Of a stretch of DNA of 51,151 bases, positions 31,574-39,961 are shown in pieces. The position numbers and the translations under genes are program-made. The stretch is from a virus, in the IMG/VR virus record IMGVR_UViG_3300027822_000017, positions 1 through 51,151 of that record; one strand, written 5' to 3'. How positions within the stretch are numbered: position 1 is the first letter of the stretch; each line of letters opens with the position of its first letter. The notes below the pieces were generated by a model. That model had not been told where the DNA came from, ran no database searches, and was given only the letters and a program-made list of their open reading frames with translations.

Positions 31574-32605
31574 CTATATACCAGTTATCCCAAAGTTAGG
31601 AGCACCAGTGATAGTTATGTTTTTATAGTCTTGAGCGGTAGATAGTGCACCATCAATCTGTTTAGCAAGTGCTTCCAACTGTGCATCTTTATCTGAGATA
31701 TCAGCAGATGATATTGCACTATAGGCATTTAGATAGGCTGCGTACAGACCACTCTCCTGCTTCAACATCTCCATAGTACGGTTGTTAGTGAAAGCTAGCA
31801 TGTCAGATTCCATTGCTTGTCCATGAGCGGATACCTGAAGTGCTAAATCACGATTGTAAACATTCTCAGCATTTCTAGCAAAGTCTGCTTGCTTCTCATC
31901 TAACATATCCTTGTCGTGTCCATACTGCTCTTCCATCTGAATCAATGTATTAGCCTGTTCTACATCGATAGCATCCATATCAAATCCAAACTTAGTCTGC
32001 ATCTCTTCAAGCTTGTTAGCTTGCTCTATCCCCATAACTTCTTTCTTATCTTCCTGGGCTTGGTCTGCTAAACCTTTGTCCATGATATGTCCGGCTTCAG
32101 CTCCACCTAATTGATTCAAGAAACCTTGAGTCTGGCCAGCTAATTCACCAGCCTGTTGATATCTATTCTCTTGAAATCTATTGGCCTCACCTACATTAAA
32201 CTTATCAACATCAACATCACCTTGAGCAACTTCCAAACCACGGTCGATAGCTGCGCCTTCTGCTGCTCCAGCTGCCATAGATGAATTAAGTAAACCACGG
32301 CTAGCTGATTGTTCATTTGCTTTAGTACGTGCACGTTGAATATAAGGGCTATTCGTATCTAAGACTGTACCTAACCTATCCGATAAGAATCCTGCCTTGT
32401 TTGCATCCTTGTCATACTTATCTGTGAAATCCATTGCTGCTTGTCTATCAACATATCCAGTGTCTCTAATATCCTGTAGGTCTGAAGTTTGATTAGAAGA
32501 GAAAGTACTACTCCCTTCAAAACTATTAGGAGCAGCCCCATCAAGAACTCCCCCACTGCTTACATCATCCCAATATTGTTTAGTTTGCTCTGTTGTATAT
32601 CCCAT
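31574..32605 (-). CDS. Virion protein, shorter paralogue
   Basis: A 343-residue Ala/Gln/Glu-rich helical protein. The ASRGLLNSSMAAGAAEGAAI stretch (residues about 100-120) recalls repeats in phage internal core proteins. Related to the preceding-in-sequence gene by two conserved blocks. It ends with a short beta tail (NITITGAPNFGITGI). Co-transcribed with the other internal proteins. Confidence 0.6.
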   Translation of the reverse strand: MGYTTEQTKQYWDDVSSGGVLDGAAPNSFEGSSTFSSNQTSDLQDIRDTGYVDRQAAMDFTDKYDKDANKAGFLSDRLGTVLDTNSPYIQRARTKANEQSASRGLLNSSMAAGAAEGAAIDRGLEVAQGDVDVDKFNVGEANRFQENRYQQAGELAGQTQGFLNQLGGAEAGHIMDKGLADQAQEDKKEVMGIEQANKLEEMQTKFGFDMDAIDVEQANTLIQMEEQYGHDKDMLDEKQADFARNAENVYNRDLALQVSAHGQAMESDMLAFTNNRTMEMLKQESGLYAAYLNAYSAISSADISDKDAQLEALAKQIDGALSTAQDYKNITITGAPNFGITGI

Positions 32606-32606
32606 T

Positions 32607-32948
32607 CTAGTCCCCTATGTGTATCAATGGTAGGATTTCAATTAGACCAAATGTGAGTATTACTACACCAACAAAGAAAGCGCCTAAGTTACTTGCAGTC
32701 TTCATAATCTTTGATTCTAGATTAGCTACTTTAGTATCGGTACTCTCATTAGCGCGTGTAAGCGCATTCTCCGTAATAAGATTTACAGCATCATAACTAG
32801 CAAACTTAGAGGATTGTTCCTTCAAATCCTCTCTAAGCATATCTAAAGCTTCCTGTTGTGTACTATGTAACGTCTTTAGCATCTCTACATTTTGGTCAAG
32901 TCGCCCGTCTATACGGACAAGCTGTAATTCAAGTGAATCGATAGTCAT
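32607..32948 (-). CDS. XhlA-like / holin-type membrane protein
   Basis: A 113-residue protein. Residues about 1-85 form an amphipathic coiled coil (VRIDGRLDQNVEMLKTLHST) and residues about 88-107 one transmembrane helix (LGAFFVGVVILTFGLIEIL). This arrangement, a cytoplasmic coil with a C-terminal anchor, is that of XhlA/haemolysin-type proteins that work with lysis genes. It could be the holin or an accessory; the endolysin lies at the end of the same operon. Confidence 0.55.
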   Translation of the reverse strand: MTIDSLELQLVRIDGRLDQNVEMLKTLHSTQQEALDMLREDLKEQSSKFASYDAVNLITENALTRANESTDTKVANLESKIMKTASNLGAFFVGVVILTFGLIEILPLIHIGD

Positions 32949-32957
32949 TAATATTTC

Positions 32958-33782
32958 CTATGTAACAGCTACGATACATGACTTGTCTTCACCACAAAGT
33001 TCTAATTCACGTCTACTAGCTTGGTATTTAGTAAAGGCAACTTCATAGCGGTATCCTATAGCTGCTGCCACTTCTTTTATTTCCTGTATAGTTAGTTCAT
33101 GAGGTTCTCTGTCAGATGAATGTATACTACCAGTAGGTATTCCTAAATGAAGTAACATCTCTGCTTTACCATTTAAGCGCATAGCACTCTCATAACCTCC
33201 TGTCCAGATAATGCCTTTAGCTTCAACGTCTCTTAAAGAATCTGATTCGAAGGTTTTCCTAATTTCTAATACCTTATCATCAATAAGCTGAGGTACATCT
33301 GGATTATAAGCACTAATATAGTTCCTCTTTGGAAGAGCTGGTTCAGGTATAACTGGAAGCTCATCTGGTGTCTTCAGGATAGTAGGAAGTGAAGGAAGAG
33401 TGACTCCACCACCAAACTCATCTTCTGTATACTGATTATACTGAACAGCTTTATTATACTCTAGTATAGAATCTTCGACTTCTTTCACTGTGTAATAACC
33501 AGAAGGTGGTAATCCAACTGGAGATATATTATACTCACAGGAATATTGTCCAGTTTCACTGCATGCTAGGAGTTCTTCAGCCTGCTGTTCTAGTTTATCT
33601 TCATATTCCATAATTGCTTTATACCTATGGAATAAATTTAAACTGTCTTTATACTCTTGGGTTTTACCTTCAAGCCAGTCTAATACTTCCCTATCATCTG
33701 TTGGAAAAGCTAGTGTTTTTCCGCTAGGACTAGTCCTAATGTGAGTTCCCTCTTTATTACTAAATTCAATATTAGTTATCAT
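32958..33782 (-). CDS. DUF4376-like protein, tail-fibre associated
   Basis: A 274-residue protein. The C-terminal region (IIWTGGYESAMRLNGKAEML, then PHELTIQEIKEVAAAIGYRY) resembles DUF4376, found in tail-fibre assembly or fibre-tip proteins. The middle is Pro-rich (LPSLPTILKTPDELPVIPEP). It lies next to the LamG tail protein, so a role in fibre assembly is likely. Confidence 0.55.
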   Translation of the reverse strand: MITNIEFSNKEGTHIRTSPSGKTLAFPTDDREVLDWLEGKTQEYKDSLNLFHRYKAIMEYEDKLEQQAEELLACSETGQYSCEYNISPVGLPPSGYYTVKEVEDSILEYNKAVQYNQYTEDEFGGGVTLPSLPTILKTPDELPVIPEPALPKRNYISAYNPDVPQLIDDKVLEIRKTFESDSLRDVEAKGIIWTGGYESAMRLNGKAEMLLHLGIPTGSIHSSDREPHELTIQEIKEVAAAIGYRYEVAFTKYQASRRELELCGEDKSCIVAVT

Positions 33783-33783
33783 T

Positions 33784-34557
33784 CTAATTTCCTATTGATT
33801 TCTGATATAAGTCAGTTACGTCTGCCTGTGTCAACTCTGACTCAAACACGGCAACCTCATCTATTATCCCTTGACATAGATTAGCTGGTGTTGTGGCATG
33901 AAAAGGACTTGCTCCTATATAATAGTTTGCGAAGTTCTGTATGAATACAGTGCTATTATCCGTACCATACAGAACCCCATTTATATATAATCGTAATGCT
34001 CCAAATTCCTGCTCATGAGTTACAACCACATGCGCTTTTGTTGAGAAGTAACTAGCAGCAGTAGTTATTCGGCTATATACAACTCCCCCGTTGAAGCGTA
34101 TAACATCTAACTGACCTGTTGTTAGCAGTCTCATATACAGATTACTTCCTGTCCCTTCATAGGAATTGAATAGGTTATTATTCATTGCAGGATTGGTACT
34201 TACTAGATTATCGAAGATTAAACTGATACTAATAGTTCCTTGTTTTCCCTGACCGTACGTTGTTTCTATATACTGACTAGTTCCATTTAAGGAAACAGCT
34301 GTATTATCATCATTCACTAGTAATCCGGGAGTCCCTAATGTAGGTGAATTATGATAAGTTCCTGGGTACGTACCAGTTTCATCCACAAGGGCAGTACCTG
34401 AACTTTCACCTAATCTCCAATAGGCTGCTGGGTTTAAGGCTAGTATGGCTGCACTATAAGCTGTAGGAGATGGGTATACTAATTCTGTACCTTGAAATAT
34501 TTTATCTACTGGAGATGGTCCTAAGTAAATTTTAGGCTCTGTTCCTTGAAATTCCAT
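33784..34557 (-). CDS. LamG-domain tail protein
   Basis: A 257-residue protein. Residues about 32-250 form a concanavalin/LamG jelly roll: PAAYWRLGESSGTALVDETG, SLNGTSQYIETTY, HVVVTHEQEFGALRLYINGV, GIIDEVAVFESELTQADV. The N-terminal 25 residues are a short attachment segment. It probably binds host surface sugars as a fibre tip or receptor-binding protein. It sits between two small fibre-related genes. Confidence 0.8.
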   Translation of the reverse strand: MEFQGTEPKIYLGPSPVDKIFQGTELVYPSPTAYSAAILALNPAAYWRLGESSGTALVDETGTYPGTYHNSPTLGTPGLLVNDDNTAVSLNGTSQYIETTYGQGKQGTISISLIFDNLVSTNPAMNNNLFNSYEGTGSNLYMRLLTTGQLDVIRFNGGVVYSRITTAASYFSTKAHVVVTHEQEFGALRLYINGVLYGTDNSTVFIQNFANYYIGASPFHATTPANLCQGIIDEVAVFESELTQADVTDLYQKSIGN

Positions 34558-34559
34558 AG

Positions 34560-34772
34560 CTACCCCACAATCACATAAAGTATCTCATCGTCATATAATG
34601 CAAGTGCATCATAGTCTAGCTGTGATAAACTAACAACTGATTTTATCATATTAGAGGCAGGAACAAAAGCTGTATTACTCACTATTACATTACTAGGTAT
34701 TGGCTTAACACCCTCTAGTGTATCCAACCTCTCTCTTAAATCTATAGCATCTTGCTTAAATGTTGCTCCCAT
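34560..34772 (-). CDS. Small fibre-associated protein
   Basis: A 70-residue protein ending VVSLSQLDYDALALYDDEIL then YVIVG, the TQAEYDAL...TLYVI pattern common at the ends of phage fibre or baseplate proteins. The N-terminus is a short coiled coil (KQDAIDLRERLDTLEGV). Probably a connector between fibre parts. Confidence 0.55.
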   Translation of the reverse strand: MGATFKQDAIDLRERLDTLEGVKPIPSNVIVSNTAFVPASNMIKSVVSLSQLDYDALALYDDEILYVIVG

Positions 34773-34773
34773 A

Positions 34774-37356
34774 TTATACTCCTTTCATTTCTTTACCACC
34801 AACTGTGGAAATACTTGTAGCAACATCTGCTTCATTCTCTACTACGACTAACCCTGACAACTTAGTTATATGGTCTGTTGAACATGCTGTAATTGTATTA
34901 GTGGACTCATCATAATCAATGGCTTTTACATCAGAGGATGAGCCCTGTAAGGTTGATAGGGAGTTTTCGTTAAACATAGGACGCTCTTCCTCATATAGAA
35001 TTTTAATCTGATTTGATGATAATCCAGTTAATCCTAACCTAACTAAGGAGAGGCTTCCTAAAAACGCTGAAGTGTTAATATTAGAAATACCAATATAAGA
35101 TAAGGCTGTTGGATTACCGACATCCGAGCCCTGTATACTGGTACCTACCAGAGTTCCATCCACGAATAGATTACCTCGTACCCATACTACCTGATGCCAG
35201 TTATCATCATTGTATGAATTTGTCGAGGTGATAGTATCTACAGTCGCACCTGAAATAATAACCTGTATCTCTCCTGAAGGTGTCATAAGCATACGCACCA
35301 CATCTCCGATATCTCCAGCTGCTCTCCTATCAAAGATAAATTGAGATGTAGCAGTACTACCAACCTTAAACCATGCGATAAGATAGAAATCCCCAGAGCC
35401 TACATCTAAGTCTGTATTAGCTGCCTGCTCAAAGTAATTACTAGTTGAGAATCCAGAGAATGCCATTAAGTCTGAGCCAGTAGATGCTGACGATACGTTG
35501 ATATTTCCAACTGTATTAAAATCATTATCCTTGTGTGACCTATCAGGAAGAGCTGTACTATTAGTCAGCGTACCAGACGTACTACTAGAGAGTACTGCCA
35601 TTACATTATTACCAGGTAGAATACCACTGTTAAAAGTATCAGTGATTTTAGCTACCATATTACCTCCAACAGTATCCTCTGTATCATAGAACTTAGTTAA
35701 AGACCTTGAGGTTCCAGTATACTGTCCTGATGTTGACCTAACCAGTTCATTGGTTCCATCAAAGTAAGACGGAATTGTATCAACAGACCACGTTATCCCT
35801 TGGTTAAAACTCAAGAAATTGTAGGATGAACTATTATAACGTGACTCGACTAATTCACTATTAGTTAACTGCCTACTTGTATATTTAAGGTCTAACGAGT
35901 TGTCTGCATTGAATACGATGTACCCCTCTACTAGAGTAAGTGCCCCAGTAATATTTATGGTATTTCCATCGTCCGTCCAATTACTGACTGAGCCATCTGC
36001 ACCAACCCTACTTAAACCACTAGTTGTAGCGTAGTAGACGATATTACCCATATCACCATCTGATGCTACTTCAACATCAGTTCCTTCCCAGTATAAAATA
36101 GTGTCAGTGTCCCCGGCTCCATTCACCATAGATTGTCTATCTGATATATTTTGTGGTGAAAAGCCATTAGCTCCACTAGAACTATACCTAGTAAATATTG
36201 AATCCTCTCTAAAATTTAATTCATGGTTTACAGTATTAGCGTTTGTGGTTATATAAATAATACCATTCTTAGCTGCTAAAGAAATAGCAGAACTAGCGTA
36301 GAATCCTGTATGAATTAACCACATAGGTACTTCGGAATCCGTTCCATCAAATATACGTAATGTATTTGCTTCTAAAGTGATAATAGCTAATTTAGGGAAA
36401 TCTTTAGTACCCCCCCTGGTTGACGTATTAAGTGTTTCATTATACCAACTACGGGAACTAGTCTTATCAACCCAAGCTCCACCATCATCATCTGAACTTG
36501 TATCATATATCAATACATCAACAACTGAATTAGAGTTTACTACTGAGTCTATTGCTGCTAGAACACTAACCTCAACGATTTGCGACTTTTGTGCATAGTG
36601 GTATGCTGAGAAATCTGTTGGGTTAACACCATCATCAACTAGGACATCCTCGGCTTCTGTAGCCCATGCATTGGCAAAGTCTTTTGACAACCCTGCGGCA
36701 ACTGCATCTGCCGACACACTAGCCTCGCTTAACCCGGCTGCCAGCGCACTAGCTGCTGCATTAGTTTCAGAGGAACCTGCTGATAAAGCTGAAGCAGTTG
36801 CGCTAACTTCAGCATTGGAGGCATTAGTCTCGGACAGTGCTGCATTACTCTCTGAAGTAGAAGCTGAAAGCTCTGAAGCTGCGGCTGCTGATGCTGCTGC
36901 CTCTGCATCAATTACGGCTTGCTCTAACACAGATACATCAATTAGCGTAGTCCATTGAGTATCTGTAGCTAAGTTAGAACTTGTATGAGATAATGTGCAA
37001 ACTAGTATAGCATCTACACCTGAACCAAAATCACCTGTAGTATCTTTTACAATATCACCCTCAGTATAGAAAGTACCAGAAACCCAGTCCCCTCTATATG
37101 AGCCATTATCTGATTTTAGTATTAATTCACCTGTTGCATCAAATCCTAAAACCTTATTAGCCCTAACAATAGCAGCATCAGATATGGTCCGATTAATCAT
37201 ATCTGGATTATCTAGTGATAATGTTTTATTGACAACTACATTTATTGAATCAAAAGCAGCTGAAACATCGTCAAGTTTGTTCTCTACATCAGCAGCATCC
37301 GCTATAGTGCCATTGATGATTGTGTTGGTATCATTGTTGTAGTAGGGGTTTGCCAT
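34774..37356 (-). CDS. Tail fibre with C-terminal LamG domain
   Basis: An 860-residue protein. The N-terminus (MANPYYNNDTNTIINGTIAD) and its following helix should attach it to the tail. Residues about 145-230 are an Ala/Ser-rich trimeric coiled coil built on a repeating SASTSESNAALSETNAS-like pattern. The middle is beta-rich. The C-terminal part (about 655-810: FEQAANTDLDVGSGDFYLIA, WHQVVWVRGNLFVDGTLVG) is a LamG/concanavalin-like lectin domain. It is the likely primary receptor-binding protein. Confidence 0.8.
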   Translation of the reverse strand: MANPYYNNDTNTIINGTIADAADVENKLDDVSAAFDSINVVVNKTLSLDNPDMINRTISDAAIVRANKVLGFDATGELILKSDNGSYRGDWVSGTFYTEGDIVKDTTGDFGSGVDAILVCTLSHTSSNLATDTQWTTLIDVSVLEQAVIDAEAAASAAAASELSASTSESNAALSETNASNAEVSATASALSAGSSETNAAASALAAGLSEASVSADAVAAGLSKDFANAWATEAEDVLVDDGVNPTDFSAYHYAQKSQIVEVSVLAAIDSVVNSNSVVDVLIYDTSSDDDGGAWVDKTSSRSWYNETLNTSTRGGTKDFPKLAIITLEANTLRIFDGTDSEVPMWLIHTGFYASSAISLAAKNGIIYITTNANTVNHELNFREDSIFTRYSSSGANGFSPQNISDRQSMVNGAGDTDTILYWEGTDVEVASDGDMGNIVYYATTSGLSRVGADGSVSNWTDDGNTINITGALTLVEGYIVFNADNSLDLKYTSRQLTNSELVESRYNSSSYNFLSFNQGITWSVDTIPSYFDGTNELVRSTSGQYTGTSRSLTKFYDTEDTVGGNMVAKITDTFNSGILPGNNVMAVLSSSTSGTLTNSTALPDRSHKDNDFNTVGNINVSSASTGSDLMAFSGFSTSNYFEQAANTDLDVGSGDFYLIAWFKVGSTATSQFIFDRRAAGDIGDVVRMLMTPSGEIQVIISGATVDTITSTNSYNDDNWHQVVWVRGNLFVDGTLVGTSIQGSDVGNPTALSYIGISNINTSAFLGSLSLVRLGLTGLSSNQIKILYEEERPMFNENSLSTLQGSSSDVKAIDYDESTNTITACSTDHITKLSGLVVVENEADVATSISTVGGKEMKGV

Positions 37357-37365
37357 CTATTACTC

Positions 37366-39012
37366 CTATCGTTCAATCTGAAGTGGTTCATATAAAAAAG
37401 ATATATCTTTTAGTGTGTGAGGTGAATCAGCACTAGTATTACTTATGGTTAAGCTGACATTATCACCATGACCTCTGATGTATCCCTCTAGAAATCCGGC
37501 TGCACCATTTCCCCAATAGAAGTCTTCCCAGTCTACTAACCCCCATAGGTTTCCTGTAGTCTCAATAGAAGAGAGTCCACTATCTTTAGGTGCAAAGTTT
37601 CTACCTGAATTAAAGCTTGCAGAGTACCGTAACGTGGTTTTATCTTGCGGATTTAATGGGTCAACATGTTGGTCTGGATATTCAACATTAATGATAACTT
37701 TCTTAAATTTCTTTGTTACTCTAGGTGAATCAGTAAAGTTGAATGGTAACACTACGTATGAATTGAACTCGCTAGTAGCTGTACCAAAACCAAAACCTGA
37801 ATCCATTAAATATAATCTACCATCTTCAGTTCCAACAATATGAGTTTCTTCTCCATTATAAAATCCTACAGTAGCACATACTATATCTATCGGATAAACT
37901 GCATGGGTAAATCCAACATTCTCACCTTTAATAAGTGTCATCAAGATACTTACTGTGCTTGGTATACCGCCAATCTCTTGTCTAAAGTGCAGACGATACT
38001 GAGCTTTACTTCGTAAGGCTACACTCGTTTGTGGTTGTGCTTCTGTTAGTAGGGTCTGTATCTTTGAAGATAAAGCATTAGATATGATATCCCCATACCT
38101 ATCTGTTACAGCTAACTCAGTAACACCCCAAGTATCATAGAATAATGCATGGTCGGCTAGCATCTGTTGTGTGTATGGGTATGAGCCTACATCCTTACTA
38201 TGCTTCACTAATTGCACATCCGCTATAGGACCAGCCATACCTTTTACGAGATATACCTTATCTTTACAGAAGGTAAACATAGAACCATCTGGTCCTGCCA
38301 TAAGACCTGTTAAGAAGTCGGTTACGCCAATACTACCTGCTCCATTAATTGCTGAAAAATCATGCGGGTCTCCAAGTACACTCATAGCAATCTCTCCAGC
38401 ACGGAAACCTAGTGCTAACCTATTACCATTAACTTCGATATGCTGAGGAACGTCTGGAGTATATGTACTATCAATCTGTTTTAACTGTGTACCATTGAAC
38501 TCAAAGGCAGGGTTCTTACCGTCTACCCCATAGAGATAACCGGAATTTGCAGAGATATCGTGACTATCTATAGGAACCTCTGTTGTAGTAGAAGCTGTAG
38601 CTTTAAAGTTCTGTTCAGCAAACTCGTAATATCCGTCAGGATTTAGAGTAGTAGGAGAACCTGTACTATCAACAACATCAGTTACCTCTACCCATAGCGT
38701 ATTAGGTGGGTTACCCGAAGAAGGGTAAATTGCAATTGTAGTTCGCCATAATCCAGAAGTAGCACCACCTAACTGATTACGAAACATGAGTATTTCATCA
38801 TTATAAATATATACACCTAATATTGGTCCTTCCCCTGGTATATTCGATAGAGTATTAGTAGCAGGTCGGTATCCCTTTATACGGGTGTATCCGGCATTGT
38901 AGTCCTGTTCATAGTTATAAGCGACTCTGGCCATACCGTCTGCAATTTGTAGAGGTGAGGTAACTAAGTCTTCCCCACCTGTTAGTGTAAATGTTTTTAA
39001 CTGGTTAGCCAT
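37366..39012 (-). CDS. Tail nozzle protein (T7 gp12-like position)
   Basis: A 548-residue beta-rich protein. It starts FTLTGGEDLVTSPLQIADGM followed by ARVAYNYEQ, a pattern typical of podovirus tail tube/nozzle (stabilisation) proteins that describe a beta-propeller-like platform. It lies immediately after the adaptor gene. Shorter than T7 gp12 (794). Confidence 0.7.
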   Translation of the reverse strand: MANQLKTFTLTGGEDLVTSPLQIADGMARVAYNYEQDYNAGYTRIKGYRPATNTLSNIPGEGPILGVYIYNDEILMFRNQLGGATSGLWRTTIAIYPSSGNPPNTLWVEVTDVVDSTGSPTTLNPDGYYEFAEQNFKATASTTTEVPIDSHDISANSGYLYGVDGKNPAFEFNGTQLKQIDSTYTPDVPQHIEVNGNRLALGFRAGEIAMSVLGDPHDFSAINGAGSIGVTDFLTGLMAGPDGSMFTFCKDKVYLVKGMAGPIADVQLVKHSKDVGSYPYTQQMLADHALFYDTWGVTELAVTDRYGDIISNALSSKIQTLLTEAQPQTSVALRSKAQYRLHFRQEIGGIPSTVSILMTLIKGENVGFTHAVYPIDIVCATVGFYNGEETHIVGTEDGRLYLMDSGFGFGTATSEFNSYVVLPFNFTDSPRVTKKFKKVIINVEYPDQHVDPLNPQDKTTLRYSASFNSGRNFAPKDSGLSSIETTGNLWGLVDWEDFYWGNGAAGFLEGYIRGHGDNVSLTISNTSADSPHTLKDISFLYEPLQIER

Positions 39013-39024
39013 GAGTCTGTATCC

Positions 39025-39696
39025 TTATGCGAATGGCACGAATCTAGGTTGTACTAAGTTATCTCTAGGTAACTCGCTGAACTGCATCTTTCTTAACATC
39101 AGCCTAAAGTTAGTATCTGCACTTCTATAAACAGTGTCGGCTGTGAAATTCTCAGAATATTTCATGAGTGCCTTTAGTTTGATAAGGTCATGATATTGAG
39201 CAGGGATAATTGGAATATCACTGCTAATATCCATAACATCGGGGACTATAAAACCTTCAAATGTTATTTGATAATCTTCATCTGGTGTTGGCCAAATAAC
39301 TAAATTACCAGATGGGTCTGCTGTAATTACTTCGGGTGAGCCTGTCTCATCTTCTAAGAACCTATCTGCATTCTTATAGATATGCCACGGTAAGTACTCA
39401 AGACGTGTCTTACGTCCCAGCTGGAACTGCCAGACATAGCTATCATTAGCTATCTCCCTAAGACCTTCGGAAAGTAGAACTGGGTAGGAATTGAAACCGG
39501 ATGGGAAAGTTAGAGTTCTCTGTGAATATAGGAAATTCCAATTAGGGTGTAGCGTCTGTATTTCATTATAGGCTTCATCAACCCATCGAACTACATTAGC
39601 ATAGATACCAACTTGATTCTGTACATTTGATGGACCACTACCAGCTATGCCAGCCTGTGCCCTGACCGATTGACAAATCTCTAAATAGGTTGACAT
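39025..39696 (-). CDS. Head-tail adaptor (P22 gp4 / T7 gp11-like)
   Basis: A 223-residue protein. YLEICQSVRAQAGIAGSGPS then VNQ-type GIYANVVRWVDEAYNEIQ and WNFLYSQRTLTFP are characteristic of the podovirus adaptor that joins portal to nozzle. It sits between the capsid and nozzle genes, the usual place. Confidence 0.8.
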   Translation of the reverse strand: MSTYLEICQSVRAQAGIAGSGPSNVQNQVGIYANVVRWVDEAYNEIQTLHPNWNFLYSQRTLTFPSGFNSYPVLLSEGLREIANDSYVWQFQLGRKTRLEYLPWHIYKNADRFLEDETGSPEVITADPSGNLVIWPTPDEDYQITFEGFIVPDVMDISSDIPIIPAQYHDLIKLKALMKYSENFTADTVYRSADTNFRLMLRKMQFSELPRDNLVQPRFVPFA

Positions 39697-39704
39697 AGTA
39701 ATCC

Positions 39705-39905
39705 TTAGTTAGTAGCTTTCTTTTTAATAACCCGCTTCTTAGTAGAGGTTTTATTATCTTCTACTGTTTTTAGTGAAGCTTCATATAATTCTTTAGTAGG
39801 GAACACATTGCCTTTTTCATCTGTGATATCCCAGCCCTCAGGAACATTAGTACCAGGGGTGTATTCGTATGAGCGTTTACCCATCTTACGTGTAATTCTA
39901 ATCAT
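39705..39905 (-). CDS. Small structural-region protein
   Basis: A 66-residue protein with a very basic C-terminus (TKKRVIKKKATN). It resembles small proteins found after the capsid gene in podoviruses, but no family is recognised. AGGAAAAT precedes the ATG. It is separated from the capsid stop by a hairpin. Confidence 0.55.
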   Translation of the reverse strand: MIRITRKMGKRSYEYTPGTNVPEGWDITDEKGNVFPTKELYEASLKTVEDNKTSTKKRVIKKKATN

Positions 39906-39920
39906 AATTTTCCTTTAAAG

Positions 39921-39943
39921 CGGAAGGGAGTTTCCTCCCCTCC
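39921..39943 (-). terminator. Weak terminator hairpin after the capsid gene
   Basis: On the minus strand GGGGAG - GAAA - CTCCCT forms a 6-bp stem with a GNRA loop, 20 bases after the capsid stop. It is followed only by TCCGCTTTAAAG, so termination would be partial. T7 has a comparable partial terminator just after its capsid gene, which sets the ratio of capsid to tail products. Confidence 0.5.
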
Positions 39944-39961
39944 TATCACTACCTAGTAATT

